From Pseudomonadota bacterium (GTDB taxonomy: Bacteria > Pseudomonadota > Alphaproteobacteria > Rhizobiales > Beijerinckiaceae), in the NCBI GenBank assembly GCA_023386155.1, contig JAEWKH010000006.1, positions 1-41,711 of the forward strand: DNA of 41,711 bases, written 5' to 3'. Positions 40,536-41,711 of the stretch are shown in pieces (position 1 is the first letter of the stretch; each line of letters starts with the position of its first letter). A program made the translations under genes and the position numbers. The notes below the pieces were generated by a model. The model was not told the origin of the DNA and ran no database searches. It saw only the letters and a list, made by a program, of their open reading frames with translations.

Positions 40536-41711
<1,176 letters not shown>

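Overview
The window looks like chromosomal DNA of a high-GC alphaproteobacterium of the order Hyphomicrobiales (Rhizobiales), most like Microvirga, Methylobacterium or Bosea. The evidence is the HAD/ribF/ileS/lspA/M16 gene order, a HisZ-dependent histidine pathway, an alphaproteobacterial-type HisRS, a MutL carrying its own endonuclease motif, an alphaproteobacterial SOS box (GAAC-N7-GAAC) and a CtrA-type site (TTAA-N7-TTAA). The genus is inference only. Most of the window is ordinary core metabolism; the more accessory parts are 33-40.3 kb and the middle of the ABC transporter at 27-29 kb.

Layout. 1-0.48 kb: an SOS-type promoter firing leftward out of the window, then palindromic repeats. 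0.48-2.9 kb: aldo/keto reductase, PilZ protein with a CtrA-like site, orphan basic-amino-acid binding protein. 3.1-6.4 kb: mutL and pgi. 6.8-14 kb, minus strand: ileS-lspA (overlapping), a secreted hypothetical protein, and an active/inactive pair of M16 peptidase subunits. 14.2-15.9 kb: msrB and a DUF3095 protein with cyclase-like metal residues, set in opposite orientation between ileS and ribF. 16-19.4 kb: ribF, a 57-aa membrane protein, a HAD phosphatase and a degenerate membrane EAL protein. 19.6-21.3 kb: a copper-chaperone-like HMA protein and an omega-amino-acid:pyruvate aminotransferase. 21.7-26.3 kb: hisS, a Lys/Ala-rich protein, then overlapping hisZ-hisG. 26.4-29.1 kb: a META/HslJ-like protein and a BclA/SbmA-like ABC transporter. 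29.4-32 kb: metN-metI-metQ methionine uptake. 32.2-33.2 kb: an orphan iron/phosphonate-type binding protein.

33.4-38.3 kb is a small stress and detoxification neighbourhood: a second aldo/keto reductase, an ECF sigma/anti-sigma pair, a secreted COG4315-type protein behind an ECF-like promoter, a membrane-anchored VOC protein, and a divergent marR-gst pair sharing a promoter with three 12-bp palindromic operators. Three of the four copies of a ~120-bp double-hairpin repeat lie here, two directly at gene 5' ends. 38.4-41.7 kb: a type I-secreted RTX/cadherin-like protein and the 3' part of groEL, whose last codons are partly duplicated downstream.

The most notable points are the triple operator at marR/gst, the mosaic GC content of the BclA-like transporter and the RTX protein, the msrB-DUF3095 pair, the catalytically degenerate EAL protein, the HisRS/HisZ/long-HisG arrangement, and the duplicated groEL tail. 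I saw no CRISPR array, tRNA, rRNA, insertion sequence or prophage.
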